DNA of 64,000 bases from Oceanispirochaeta crateris (GTDB lineage: Bacteria > Spirochaetota > Spirochaetia > DSM-2461), in the NCBI RefSeq assembly GCF_008329965.1, contig NZ_CP036150.1, positions 2,170,001-2,234,000 on the forward strand. Direction: 5' to 3'. The notes under the pieces are model-generated. The model saw only the letters and a list, made by a program, of their open reading frames with translations, had not been told where the DNA came from and made no database searches. Below, piece by piece: positions 25,107-33,794 of the stretch (the first letter of the stretch is position 1; each line of letters begins with the position of its first letter). Made by a program: the position numbers and the translations under genes.

Positions 25107-25700
25107 ATGGCAAAACCAAAATTTGACAGAGATCTTATCATCGAAAAGTCTAAAGATCTCTTCTGGCAATATGGATACAATTCATCATCTATGCAGGATG
25201 TTGTCCAAGCAACAGGGCTCAAACCAGGATCGATCTACAACTCTTTTGGAAACAAGGAAGCCTTATACAAAGAGGCTCTGGAAAGCTATACAAGTAAAAG
25301 TCTAAAGCAGATGCAGCAGAATCTGGAAAGTGCCTCCAGCATAGGCATAGGGCTATGCCAATTCCTGGATGACCTGATAAGACAATCGGAAGATCAGAAT
25401 TATAGCGCTTGTTTTCTCATCAAAACTCAATTTGAGATAACAGAAGAAGAGGGAGACCTCCATAACAGTGCCGTTTCAGGTTTGGAGAGAGTAGAAGAGG
25501 TCTTGAGAGGCTTTCTTATACAGGAGTACGGGGAAGAACTTGGCCGAATACGTGCGACCAGTGTCATGCTTCATATGCATGGGATACGGGTCTACAGTTA
25601 CAGAAAAAATGCTGTGCCGAGGATGCACCTTGGTGTGAGAGAAGGCTTACCCTGGCTCCCCTGGGACGATTATTTTGCTTCACTTGATACTCAGGCATAG
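25107..25700 (+). CDS. TetR-family transcriptional regulator
   Basis: 197 aa; AGAAGGATATT precedes the ATG. The N-terminal HTH matches TetR closely: RDLIIEKSKDLFWQYGYNSSSMQDVVQATGLKPGSIYNSFGNKEALYKEAL. The rest is the helical ligand-binding and dimer domain, with YSACFLIKTQFEITEEEGDL as in the YxAF group. It is divergent from the DsrE-MFS-cobO-GcvT operon, and two matching 22-bp dyads lie between them. It most likely represses both units and is released by a small molecule that the MFS protein may carry. Confidence 0.93.
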   Translation: MAKPKFDRDLIIEKSKDLFWQYGYNSSSMQDVVQATGLKPGSIYNSFGNKEALYKEALESYTSKSLKQMQQNLESASSIGIGLCQFLDDLIRQSEDQNYSACFLIKTQFEITEEEGDLHNSAVSGLERVEEVLRGFLIQEYGEELGRIRATSVMLHMHGIRVYSYRKNAVPRMHLGVREGLPWLPWDDYFASLDTQA

Positions 25701-25963
25701 TGCTTGAGATATAAGAAGAGACTTTTAATGCTGCTATCCAGCAGCACTCCCCTCCTGCGATTGAATACATAGAAAAATAGTAAGTTAAAAATATGTCCTG
25801 TAGTCTGCCAGCAATTTTTTAGCAGTTCGGGAGTCTCCAGAGAATAGGGGCACAGTCTTTCACAGGCGCGGCAATTTATACAGTTATCAATCTGTTCTAT
25901 TTCCTTTTGCCACTCTGCATTTAACCAATTCTTACAGGGCATTCTTGAAAGAAGAAAACTCAT
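25691..25963 (-). pseudogene. orphan 4Fe-4S tail, probable remnant of an aldo/keto reductase or similar
   Basis: 90 codons. The readable motif is IDNCINCRACERLCPYSLETPELLKNC, a Cx2Cx2Cx3CP cluster as found at the C-terminus of ferredoxin-type aldo/keto reductases. No catalytic domain precedes it: a stop lies a few codons upstream in frame. Hydrophobic and basic residues follow (HIFNLLFFYVFNRRR). It overlaps the end of tetR by 10 bp. It may be a decayed gene end or a small independent iron-sulfur protein. Compare the intact reductase at 61566-62684. Confidence 0.45.
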
Positions 25964-25984
25964 CCTGAATACACTGAATTCCTA

Positions 25985-26243
25985 ATGAGTACTATTGGTA
26001 AAGACAGCTCCTATTTTACAGTTTTAGATATCAAATTTAACAATGAATTGAAGGTAAAAGATCTTGTCCAGCAGATACTTACATTCTCAGAACAAAACTG
26101 TAGTGTCCCTAAAACCCTTGGACATTCAGGGACCAGTTATTATCTTGCCAAGAGAACAATTTCTCAAAATGAGAGATGCCATCTTGGCAATGCAAAAAAA
26201 TCCAGCTTTTAGTGACAAGAAACAGTGTCCAATAACAAAGTAA
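25985..26243 (+). pseudogene. small hypothetical protein, probably frameshifted
   Basis: From the ATG at 25985 the frame gives MSTIGKDSSYFTVLDIKFNN and continues to DLVQQILTFSEQ. In the next frame (+1) the sequence continues in protein-like form (NKTVVSLKPLDIQGPVIILP, then REQFLKMRDAILAMQKNPAFS) to TAA at 26241-26243. The switch point falls near the A-run GAACAAAACTG around 26094-26104. One extra base there would explain the break. I do not recognise the family and the ATG lacks a clear ribosome site, so this is tentative. Confidence 0.35.
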
Positions 26244-26245
26244 GA

Positions 26246-26269
26246 ACTCAATTAATTACTAGATTGAGT
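26246..26269 (-). terminator. possible terminator of the sugar operon
   Basis: A 7-bp stem ACTCAAT / ATTGAGT with a 10-nt loop lies just downstream of the GH116 stop and is followed on the minus strand by TCTTACTTTG. The stem is weak. Confidence 0.35.
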
Positions 26270-26284
26270 CAATATCATCAGGAA

Positions 26285-28915
26285 CTAAGAAATAAAATCC
26301 AGGGAATCTCCCACTCTAATTGAAATTATATCTTCGAATAGAATCTGTGATTTTTTGAGCTTAAAATTGATTTCAATTTCATTTTTTCTTATGGTACGAA
26401 CAGAACTATTCTTTGGGAGACCGAAAGACTTCAATTCAAGATTTCCACCTAGAATAACGAATGAGGATTTTTCATTCTCAATTGTAAAAGATCCCCATGC
26501 TGTGTTAAAGCTCCAAAAAAAGGAAGAAGGACCATCAAATATAGGTTTAAAACCAATATGCTTAATTCGACCATCGAAAGTAAAACCGGAAAAAGTCAGT
26601 AAGAGTGAATAACTAGCCATGGACCTTGCGTAATTACTTCCGCACTCCATTTCATTCCATGGGTTTCTCCTGAATCCATCATATCTGTCACGAACACTTT
26701 TTACGACTTTCAACCCCTCCTCGATCAATCCTCTGCGAATCATCAAATCAGCCGCAGCGTATTCAAATCCATGCATGGTTTCCTGGGAGTATGGCACAGG
26801 GATAGTCGGACGTTCCTTATTCTCAGGCCAGGAACAAATAACCAATCCTGATTCATCATTAAGACAGAACAAGCGGCATGGATTGTAGTGTTCTCTCATG
26901 TTTTCACGGAAATTGTATTTCATAAGAGATCGAAGAGCCTTTTGAGTCTGAGATATCTCAAAGATATCCCCCAACCCATAAATATCAGAATGCCATTGGC
27001 CCAATAACTGATCTATAGAAACTCCTTCTGCAATCTGGTACTTCAGTTCTTTGTGTTCTTCACTCCAGTAGATATCATAAATTGTACCGTCATTGTTATC
27101 AAAATTGAATAATCCTTTATCAACAAAGGGTTCCAGCAATTTTTTATTCTTCAAATCAATTTTCTGGATAAAATACTCGCCGTTAAAAAGATCTCTATTT
27201 AAAATCCGGCATCCTTTTTCTAAAATCTCTTCATACTCTTTTGCGGAATCCAGATCATCCATTGCCCTAGCCATCTCAGAGCAGGCTTTTAATGCCCCTA
27301 AATACATACCACTTAACCAGGCATTAGGACCGAACAATTCCATATCCAAAGTATGGTGCTGCATTCCAGTTAGTATTCCGGTTTTTCCAGGATCCCACTG
27401 GTCAAGATTTTCTGATGCCCATGCAAATTCAAGTGCTTTTTTGACTTTCGGCCACAATTTTTTTAACCATGAGAAATCACCGCAAATTTTCCATTCACGA
27501 TAAGTCTTCATAATGGTAGCAAATTGACCATCCACAGCTGGTCTAAAATGCCAGCGAGGAGAGCCGATAGGGAGCATAAGCCTGAAAGTAAGACTACCAT
27601 CATCAGCCCAGTTATACTCATATTCAGCTTGTCTTACAGACCGGGAAAGTTTAGGAAATAAAAATGGAAGTACCTGAGCATATCCCCAAACATGGGAACA
27701 TGTGCCTTCACATGATCCTTCATTTTCACCAGAACCTTCCCATCCGTAAAATGTACCATCCTCAAGACGCCAAACCGTAGGGCTTTTCAGTATAGAAACA
27801 TTTGATGTTACAGCATCCAATACGGATTCAGGCAGGGATGAAGCAAAGAGAGCATTCCTAAAAGCTACAGTACTTCTATATAACCTATTCCAATTAAGAA
27901 GAGAATACTCCGCTGAATCTGTTGAATTACTCCAAAGAACAGCATAGTAATTAAGCCAACTTTTTCCCAACCAGTATTTTTCTTCTTCCGTATAGGGGGT
28001 TGTCCTCCCTGACTTCATTCGCCCCCAAGTGTTTTTATTGACTGGATGGCTCCAGGAAATAGTGTAGCGAATAGTTTTACTTTCACCTGCTGCGAGTTTA
28101 ATCCTGGATGAAAGTAAAGCATTGTCTCTGATATTTAAATCTTCTGGTGCATATGATCTCTTCTTGAAAGGACCAAAACTAGTCATATCCTTCCAATAGA
28201 CTTCTAAAGCATCAAACCATTCTCCTCGATAAAGATATTCCTGAAATGATACATCTTCTGAATCAGTAGCAATGCAGAGATCACCCGAAGAAATATCGTC
28301 TTTATTTTGATCCAAAGAATCTAGCATTATTTTTGAAATACCAGATTTTTTAGAAAAGGTATTTCTCGTTTTTCCCTTATATGGATTACCCAGGATTCCA
28401 TTTAAATAATAATAAAGAGTCTTATCTTGAGTATTTGTAATAGTAAAAGAGAAAAATGCTGCAGGAATACTGCTATCATCTTCCTCATGAGGAATTAAGG
28501 GATTGAACGCTTCCATCACGACTTTTCCTGGAAATTTCATATCTGAGAAACTCAACTCAGCAATAGGAAAAGTTCCTTTGAAAGTATTGGATTCAAAATG
28601 TGGTAAGCCTGCAAGAGTTTCTCTGCGAGGTCCAAATCCAAAACCTTCTAAAGTCTTTTCTGTTCCGAGAGGCCCGGTGAAGGGTGGATTCAAATCACCA
28701 TTTAAAACTCTGGCATCCAGCACCCTGGTCTCATCTTCCACTTTAATAGAAAAATGGGAAAATTCATTGTACTGCCCCTTTGCAGGTCTGTTAAATATCT
28801 CCCAGTCCTGTAGATGGCCATTACCTGCTAATCCAATACAACCACTACCTATTCCACCTAGAGGAAAAGAAATGGATGTCTGATGTTCATTTGTATATTC
28901 AAAATTCTTTCTCAT
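26285..28915 (-). CDS. GH116-family glycoside hydrolase (non-lysosomal glucosylceramidase-like)
   Basis: 876 aa, typical length. The N-terminal beta-domain opens with SFPLGGIGSGCIGLAGNGHLQDWEIFNRP, the hallmark of the family. The (alpha/alpha)6 catalytic part carries EGSCEGTCSHVWGYAQVLPFLFPKLSR and the acid/base region QHHTLDMELFGPNAWLSGMYLGALKA. It also carries QETMHGFEYAAADLMIRRGL and RNPWNEMECGSNYARSMASYSLLL. The family hydrolyses beta-linked glucosides or xylosides with retention. No signal peptide is seen, so it should act in the cytosol. It is the last gene of the ABC-transporter/sulfatase operon, with AAAGGAAC before the ATG. The operon suggests a sulfated or otherwise modified glycoside as substrate. 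Confidence 0.9.
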   Translation of the reverse strand: MRKNFEYTNEHQTSISFPLGGIGSGCIGLAGNGHLQDWEIFNRPAKGQYNEFSHFSIKVEDETRVLDARVLNGDLNPPFTGPLGTEKTLEGFGFGPRRETLAGLPHFESNTFKGTFPIAELSFSDMKFPGKVVMEAFNPLIPHEEDDSSIPAAFFSFTITNTQDKTLYYYLNGILGNPYKGKTRNTFSKKSGISKIMLDSLDQNKDDISSGDLCIATDSEDVSFQEYLYRGEWFDALEVYWKDMTSFGPFKKRSYAPEDLNIRDNALLSSRIKLAAGESKTIRYTISWSHPVNKNTWGRMKSGRTTPYTEEEKYWLGKSWLNYYAVLWSNSTDSAEYSLLNWNRLYRSTVAFRNALFASSLPESVLDAVTSNVSILKSPTVWRLEDGTFYGWEGSGENEGSCEGTCSHVWGYAQVLPFLFPKLSRSVRQAEYEYNWADDGSLTFRLMLPIGSPRWHFRPAVDGQFATIMKTYREWKICGDFSWLKKLWPKVKKALEFAWASENLDQWDPGKTGILTGMQHHTLDMELFGPNAWLSGMYLGALKACSEMARAMDDLDSAKEYEEILEKGCRILNRDLFNGEYFIQKIDLKNKKLLEPFVDKGLFNFDNNDGTIYDIYWSEEHKELKYQIAEGVSIDQLLGQWHSDIYGLGDIFEISQTQKALRSLMKYNFRENMREHYNPCRLFCLNDESGLVICSWPENKERPTIPVPYSQETMHGFEYAAADLMIRRGLIEEGLKVVKSVRDRYDGFRRNPWNEMECGSNYARSMASYSLLLTFSGFTFDGRIKHIGFKPIFDGPSSFFWSFNTAWGSFTIENEKSSFVILGGNLELKSFGLPKNSSVRTIRKNEIEINFKLKKSQILFEDIISIRVGDSLDFIS

Positions 28916-28963
28916 CGATTGTTCCTTTAAAAGTGAGGTTACATTTTTTACTTGAATTGGTGA

Positions 28964-30514
28964 TTAATGCACCCCAAAAGCAAATAACTCCCTTCTTGTT
29001 TTGGGATAATCCTGTTTTATGATGCACTCAAATAGCCTATCTTTTAATTCGGTTTTTATATCTTGATACTGAGGTTCTGCTATAAGATTATGTTGTTCAT
29101 CAGGATCATCAATTAGATTGAATAATTGTTCACCGTTTTTGTCTGCATAATAAGTATACCGATATTTTTCTGTTCTTATAGTTCGCGCCCAATCCCCCAC
29201 ATCCATAGACCAGATTGGATTATAACTTTCAATATAGGCTTCTTTTCTCCAGCTTGGTTCTGCATCAGCTCGGCACAAATTCAAAATTGACTTTCCAGGA
29301 AAAATTGGAATATCTTCTTTTTTGATATTTAGATAATTACCCATTTCTGGCATCAGCTCAGGTAAGGAATCTGACAAATCCAAAATTGTTGGACAAAAAT
29401 CTTCTGGTTGAATGAACTCGGTACAGATACGACCTTTCGGCAGACCAGGTCCGGAGATTATAAAGGGAGATCTTATACAGGCATCATAGTGTCTTTCTTC
29501 TTTTCCATAAAAGCCATGATCTCCCAATAACTCTCCATGATCTGAAATGAATAAGATATATGTATCATCATAAACATCATTTTCTTTTAAGGTATCCAAA
29601 ATGATTCCCAGTTGATGATCTAAATGAACCAGGTCTGCAAAATAACAATGTCGTGCATACATATCATTATTTACATATTTCCCAAGCTTAAGTTTTGAAA
29701 AATACTCTGGTGCATGAGGGTCTATTTTCCACTCAGAAGGAACTGGTCGTGGAATGTTTTCAACATTAACATCCTTCATGAAATCAGCAGGAGGAGTAAA
29801 AGGACTATGGGGTTGTACATAACTGATTTGTGCAAAAAATGGTGTATTGTTTTTACATTCCTTAATATAATTGACGGCATACATCGTTATCCATTCTGTC
29901 TGGGAGAGTTCCTTTGGGAACGGTAAAGTAGTAGAATTTTCCATATTTTCTGGAAAATTGTCTGTTTCCCATTTCGCTTTACTTCGAAGCTTATTAATCC
30001 TTTTTTTTAGATCCTCTTTTCCTTCTCCATATTCTTCAAACTCGGGGATATGAGAAGCCCATATAGTCGTAAGAACAGAATCAAAATGCTCCGGATGATT
30101 TTCTTTTACCCAGTCAAGCCATTCACCACCTCGCCCATCTTCAGTAATATGAGTCTCATCAAATCCATATTGTTTGTAATCAGGCCAAAATCCTTCAAAA
30201 TGTGGTCTTAAATGTACTTTCCCAAAAGCACCAGTTCTATACCCATTCTTTTTCAAAGAATGCATAAAAGTAGGTAATTGTGGATTTAAAGAGTATCCAT
30301 TTTCCAAAACCCCATGACCTCTTGTTGTTAAGCCGGTAGCCATAGTGGCTCGAGTCGGACAACACACAGGATTACTAGAAAAATAATTTGAGCACATAGT
30401 TCCATTATCAACTAAAGATTTTATATTCGGTAATTCACAAATTCCGTCAAATGCAGCATCCAACCATTTTTGTGAAAGCTGATCGACCATAAATAGTACA
30501 ATGTTTTTTTTCAT
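28964..30514 (-). CDS. sulfatase (formylglycine-dependent, type I)
   Basis: 516 aa. The start MKKNIVLFMVDQLSQKW gives the first metal Asp. The maturation motif C-x-P-x-R is C51-C-P-T-R in NPVCCPTRATMATGL; Cys51 would be converted to formylglycine. Further landmarks are GYRTGAFGKVHL, ISYVQPHSPFTPP and the metal-binding FISDHGELLGDHGFYGKEE. The C-terminal subdomain includes RTIRTEKYRYTYY...GEQLFNLIDDPDE. There is no signal peptide, unlike most bacterial sulfatases, so desulfation would happen in the cytosol after uptake. No maturase (anSME or FGE) is in the window. The ribosome site AAAGGA overlaps the permease stop 9 bp upstream. Confidence 0.93.
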   Translation of the reverse strand: MKKNIVLFMVDQLSQKWLDAAFDGICELPNIKSLVDNGTMCSNYFSSNPVCCPTRATMATGLTTRGHGVLENGYSLNPQLPTFMHSLKKNGYRTGAFGKVHLRPHFEGFWPDYKQYGFDETHITEDGRGGEWLDWVKENHPEHFDSVLTTIWASHIPEFEEYGEGKEDLKKRINKLRSKAKWETDNFPENMENSTTLPFPKELSQTEWITMYAVNYIKECKNNTPFFAQISYVQPHSPFTPPADFMKDVNVENIPRPVPSEWKIDPHAPEYFSKLKLGKYVNNDMYARHCYFADLVHLDHQLGIILDTLKENDVYDDTYILFISDHGELLGDHGFYGKEERHYDACIRSPFIISGPGLPKGRICTEFIQPEDFCPTILDLSDSLPELMPEMGNYLNIKKEDIPIFPGKSILNLCRADAEPSWRKEAYIESYNPIWSMDVGDWARTIRTEKYRYTYYADKNGEQLFNLIDDPDEQHNLIAEPQYQDIKTELKDRLFECIIKQDYPKTRRELFAFGVH

Positions 30515-30523
30515 AATAATCTA

Positions 30524-31366
30524 TTATCCTTTGATTCCACCGGACTCTAACCCCATTGCAATATACTTTTGACCAAATCCGTAAAAGGCCAAGGGTGGAA
30601 TAATAGAAACAATGACACCAGCTAAAATAATAGACATGTTCCCGTTATCCATCATTCCTTTTAACTGAAAAAGGCCTAATGGCAATGTCATATTCTCTAC
30701 TGAATTAATGAGGATAAGAGGTCTAAAAAAATCATTCCACACCAACAGCAAATGCATAACCGCTGTTACTAAAAGCGCTGATTTCATCATTGGTAAAATA
30801 ATATAAAAATATGTCTTAAACCTGTTTAATCCATCAATGGCGGCAGCTTCATCATATTGCATAGGAATTGTAAGAGAATGTTGTCTCATTAAAAAAACAC
30901 CGAGAGGATATACAAGACCCGGCAATATAAGTGCAGACAAAGTATCCAGAAGTTGTAATTCTCTCATGACAATGAAAAGAGGAATAATTGTAACTTGTGC
31001 TGGAATCATTAACCCGGCTAATATGACAATAAAGACAATTTCTGATCCTTTAAATTTTATCCTTGTTATTGCAAATGCAGCCATACTTGAGATTAAAAGC
31101 TGCCCAGAAACCGCGAAACCAGCAACAATGGAACTATTTATTATATTTCTTAAAAAGGGTAACTCTGTAAAAACGCTAGCATAGTTTCCCCATAAAAATG
31201 GTGCTTTCGGAAAGAAACTGGGAGGAAGCTTAAAGGATTCCTTTGCTGGACGTAAAGATGTTGAGAACATCCATAACAAGGGTAATATAATCATAATGAC
31301 TACAAAAAATAGAGCTATTGATACTGCTATATCCGTAAAAGTATATCTTTTATTATTACCGATCAT
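30524..31366 (-). CDS. ABC sugar transporter permease (MalG type)
   Basis: 280 aa with six predicted membrane segments. The family EAA loop reads QYDEAAAIDGLNRFKTYFYIILPMMKSAL, the contact for the ATPase. It begins in the last codons of the other permease (11-bp overlap), which implies translational coupling. Together they form the membrane channel of a CUT1-type carbohydrate importer. No ATPase gene is present in the operon, as in many systems that use a shared MsmK/MalK-like ATPase encoded elsewhere. Confidence 0.94.
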   Translation of the reverse strand: MIGNNKRYTFTDIAVSIALFFVVIMIILPLLWMFSTSLRPAKESFKLPPSFFPKAPFLWGNYASVFTELPFLRNIINSSIVAGFAVSGQLLISSMAAFAITRIKFKGSEIVFIVILAGLMIPAQVTIIPLFIVMRELQLLDTLSALILPGLVYPLGVFLMRQHSLTIPMQYDEAAAIDGLNRFKTYFYIILPMMKSALLVTAVMHLLLVWNDFFRPLILINSVENMTLPLGLFQLKGMMDNGNMSIILAGVIVSIIPPLAFYGFGQKYIAMGLESGGIKG

Positions 31367-32234
31367 AATTAACCCATTTATTGGAAAATTTATTTTGTGA
31401 AACTGAAATAATCAAAATTACCAAAAACAACAGAACTGCTAAGGCAGAGGAATAGCCTAAATCAAACCTTCGAAAAGCTACTTCATAAATAAACAAATTA
31501 ACTGTTCGGGATGCATCTCCAGGCCCTCCATTAGTGAGGAAAAAAGGCTCATCAAAGATTTGCAAAGTGTTGATAAATAATACTGTTACCACAAATAGGA
31601 TTGTAGGAGTTAGCATAGGAAGCGTAATTCTAAAAAAACGAGCTATTGGTCCTGCACCATCAATATATGATGCTTCATAAATATCATTGGGGATACCATT
31701 AAGCCCAATTAAGAAATATAAAAAAGAGGTACCTACAAATTTCCAAACACTGAAAATCAATATCGAAGTGAATACATATTGGGAAGAGGTTAACCAAGGA
31801 ATGGCCTCAAGGTTGAAAATATTTAATAGCCAATTCATGATTCCAAAATCTCTATTAAATATGTATTTCCAGGCAATTGCCATTGACGCTGTCGTTATAG
31901 CAACTGGTGTATAAAGAATAAAACGATAAAAACCCTGCATTTTTATTGATACTGATTGAACGAATAAAGCTAGTAGTAAACCAATGATAGAATGTAATAA
32001 TACTAAAGATATCGCCAATTTAAAGGTTGTTAAGAAAATACCCATAACACGAGTATCCTGAAAGGCACTGATATAATTCTTTAGTCCAACAAAAGAGGGA
32101 GGACTTAAAAGATCATAGTTAGAGAAGCTAAAAACAAAAGTAGCAATAATTGGCAATATGAGAAAGATAGAAAACACAAGAGCCATTGGTAATAGAAATA
32201 AAAATGCTTGTTGAGAGTCGTTCGACCCAACCAT
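31356..32234 (-). CDS. ABC sugar transporter permease (MalF type)
   Basis: 292 aa, six membrane segments, AGGAGGAG before the ATG. The EAA loop reads DIYEASYIDGAGPIARFFRITLPMLTPTILF. The region LTNGGPGDASRTVNLFIYEVAFRRFDLGYSSALAVLLFL is characteristic of CUT1 MalF/UgpA-type permeases. It is the inner-membrane partner of the MalG-type protein and lies 89 bp after the binding-protein gene, separated from it by a perfect hairpin. Confidence 0.94.
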   Translation of the reverse strand: MVGSNDSQQAFLFLLPMALVFSIFLILPIIATFVFSFSNYDLLSPPSFVGLKNYISAFQDTRVMGIFLTTFKLAISLVLLHSIIGLLLALFVQSVSIKMQGFYRFILYTPVAITTASMAIAWKYIFNRDFGIMNWLLNIFNLEAIPWLTSSQYVFTSILIFSVWKFVGTSFLYFLIGLNGIPNDIYEASYIDGAGPIARFFRITLPMLTPTILFVVTVLFINTLQIFDEPFFLTNGGPGDASRTVNLFIYEVAFRRFDLGYSSALAVLLFLVILIISVSQNKFSNKWVNYDR

Positions 32235-32282
32235 TAAACTCTCCTCCTTTTTATCATTTTTTAAATGTAAGATAAGAAACCA

Positions 32283-32304
32283 GCCGTACAGAGCCCTGTA
32301 CGGC
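32283..32304 (-). terminator. hairpin between binding-protein and permease genes
   Basis: Perfect 9-bp stem GCCGTACAG / CTGTACGGC with a 4-nt loop. On the minus strand it follows the binding-protein stop by about 20 bp and is followed by TGGTTTCTT. Such hairpins commonly let only part of the transcripts reach the permeases and protect the binding-protein mRNA, giving more binding protein than permease. Confidence 0.6.
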
Positions 32305-32323
32305 CTTTAGAAATACAGAAGAT

Positions 32324-33592
32324 TTATTTCTTTAATACATTGTTTATTTCGTTGTGCATACCAAGGACACAATCTTCAACTGCAATCTCATCTGCCATTA
32401 AAAGACTAAAATAACGACTAAAAATCTGAGCAATTTCGGGATATGCTTCTGGTGCTTGTACCGGTGATGCAATATCAGCACTTTCTCTATAAAGCATTGT
32501 GTTCTCTGGTGCATATTGAGGTAACATTTCATCCATTACAGAAATTCGTGTAGGGATCGCATCTAATTTAAGAGCACTCTTTTGCGCATATTCGCTGCTT
32601 AAGAATTTTGCAAGTTTATATGCTTCTTCAGGATGTTTTGACTGTGAGCTTACAACCCAGGCACCTGACCCGAAAATAACTTTCTGTGCCCCAAAATTTG
32701 GTAAATACTGTATATCAAAATTCATATCTGCTTCTTTCCAGGAGGGAAGAGGCCATCTACCTAAGAGGACCATAGCAACCTGACCATTTGTAAACATAGC
32801 TATAGGGTTTGCTGTATCTGCAGTAGGCTGAGGAGCATACTTATATTTGTAAACTAAATCATATAGCATTTGAAAGGCTGCGAGAGCTTCTGGTGTATCT
32901 AGAGCAGAAGCAGTCATATCTTCATTAAGAAATGATGCACCATAATTATACAGCCATGCACTTGTTACAAAATAAAAGTCAGGTATAGAAAAACCAAAGA
33001 CTTTTTGACCATCAACTTCTCTTGTTAGTGCTTTTGCATACTTCAGAAATTCTGTTTCATCCCAGTCTGAAGAAGGTACGTCAAGGCCGACTTCTTCAAG
33101 CATGTCAAGATTAAAATGTGTGACAACATTATTCCATCCAAAGACAGTTCCATATACATGTCCGTTTAGTTCAAAGGCAGACTGTAACTTAGGATGAAGA
33201 TCTTTATAATCATCTCTAAAAGTAGGATCATTAGCTATATATTCATCCAAAGGAATCGCCATATTTTTAGCCGCTAAATACTGAGCACCTTCAATGGCAA
33301 CATACATAACATCAGGAGAATCTCCTCCAGCGATCAATGTTCTGATTTTTACAAAATAATCTGACCAGTCATTGGCAGCAACATTATGAATAGCTTCAAT
33401 TGTTAAATCTGGGTTTTCTACTTCAAACTCTGCTTTTAACGCCCCCATTTCATTTCCCAGATAGTTTCCCATTACAGCAATACTTAATTCAACTGGCTCT
33501 CCAGCTTGTTTTTCTTCAGCCTCTTGATTACCCGAAGCAAAAAGCAAGCTTCCCATTATGCACATAAATAGAAATGTCAATCCTTTTTTCAT
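32324..33592 (-). CDS. ABC sugar transporter substrate-binding protein
   Basis: 422 aa. The signal peptide MKKGLTFLFMCIMGSLLFAS ends before GNQEAEEKQAGE; a Cys lipobox is absent, a form common in spirochaetal binding proteins. The mature part follows the SBP_bac_1 pattern: GALKAEFEVENPDLTIEAIH near the start, LIAGGDSPDVMYVAI, FGWNNVVTHFNLDMLEEVGLDVP, MFTNGQVAMVLLGRW and FGSGAWVVSSQSKHPEEAYKLAKFL. It binds an oligosaccharide or glycoside outside the membrane and delivers it to the two permeases. First gene of the operon: its promoter carries a perfect LacI-type dyad. AAAGGAG precedes the ATG. Confidence 0.94.
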   Translation of the reverse strand: MKKGLTFLFMCIMGSLLFASGNQEAEEKQAGEPVELSIAVMGNYLGNEMGALKAEFEVENPDLTIEAIHNVAANDWSDYFVKIRTLIAGGDSPDVMYVAIEGAQYLAAKNMAIPLDEYIANDPTFRDDYKDLHPKLQSAFELNGHVYGTVFGWNNVVTHFNLDMLEEVGLDVPSSDWDETEFLKYAKALTREVDGQKVFGFSIPDFYFVTSAWLYNYGASFLNEDMTASALDTPEALAAFQMLYDLVYKYKYAPQPTADTANPIAMFTNGQVAMVLLGRWPLPSWKEADMNFDIQYLPNFGAQKVIFGSGAWVVSSQSKHPEEAYKLAKFLSSEYAQKSALKLDAIPTRISVMDEMLPQYAPENTMLYRESADIASPVQAPEAYPEIAQIFSRYFSLLMADEIAVEDCVLGMHNEINNVLKK

Positions 33593-33636
33593 TTACTACT
33601 CCTTTTAATTTGTTCAACTCTCTTTGCAGAGTTACC

Positions 33637-33674
33637 AATTACCGTAAACGTTACCGGTTGCGTTTACGGTAATT
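33637..33674. promoter_or_regulatory. LacI-family operator
   Basis: Perfect 14-bp arms AATTACCGTAAACG (33637-33650) and CGTTTACGGTAATT (33661-33674), spacer 10 bp. The CGTAAACG core resembles LacI/CcpA-family half sites. Its right end covers the -10 of the binding-protein promoter, and the divergent LacI-type gene starts 120 bp away. Confidence 0.85.
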
Positions 33675-33700
33675 CTAGAATACAATATTTAGATCGTCAA
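33672..33700 (-). promoter_or_regulatory. promoter of the sugar operon
   Basis: Minus strand: TTGACG (33700-33695), 17-nt spacer, TAGAAT (33677-33672). Each hexamer matches five of six consensus positions. The operator overlaps the last three bases of the -10 and the start site. Confidence 0.75.
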
Positions 33701-33794
33701 GGAATTATTAATATTTGCTAAAGACATTTTTAGATGCAGATTTATATTCTCAGATTTGATGTGTTAAGATAATTCTAAATTGGAGCATACAGTA

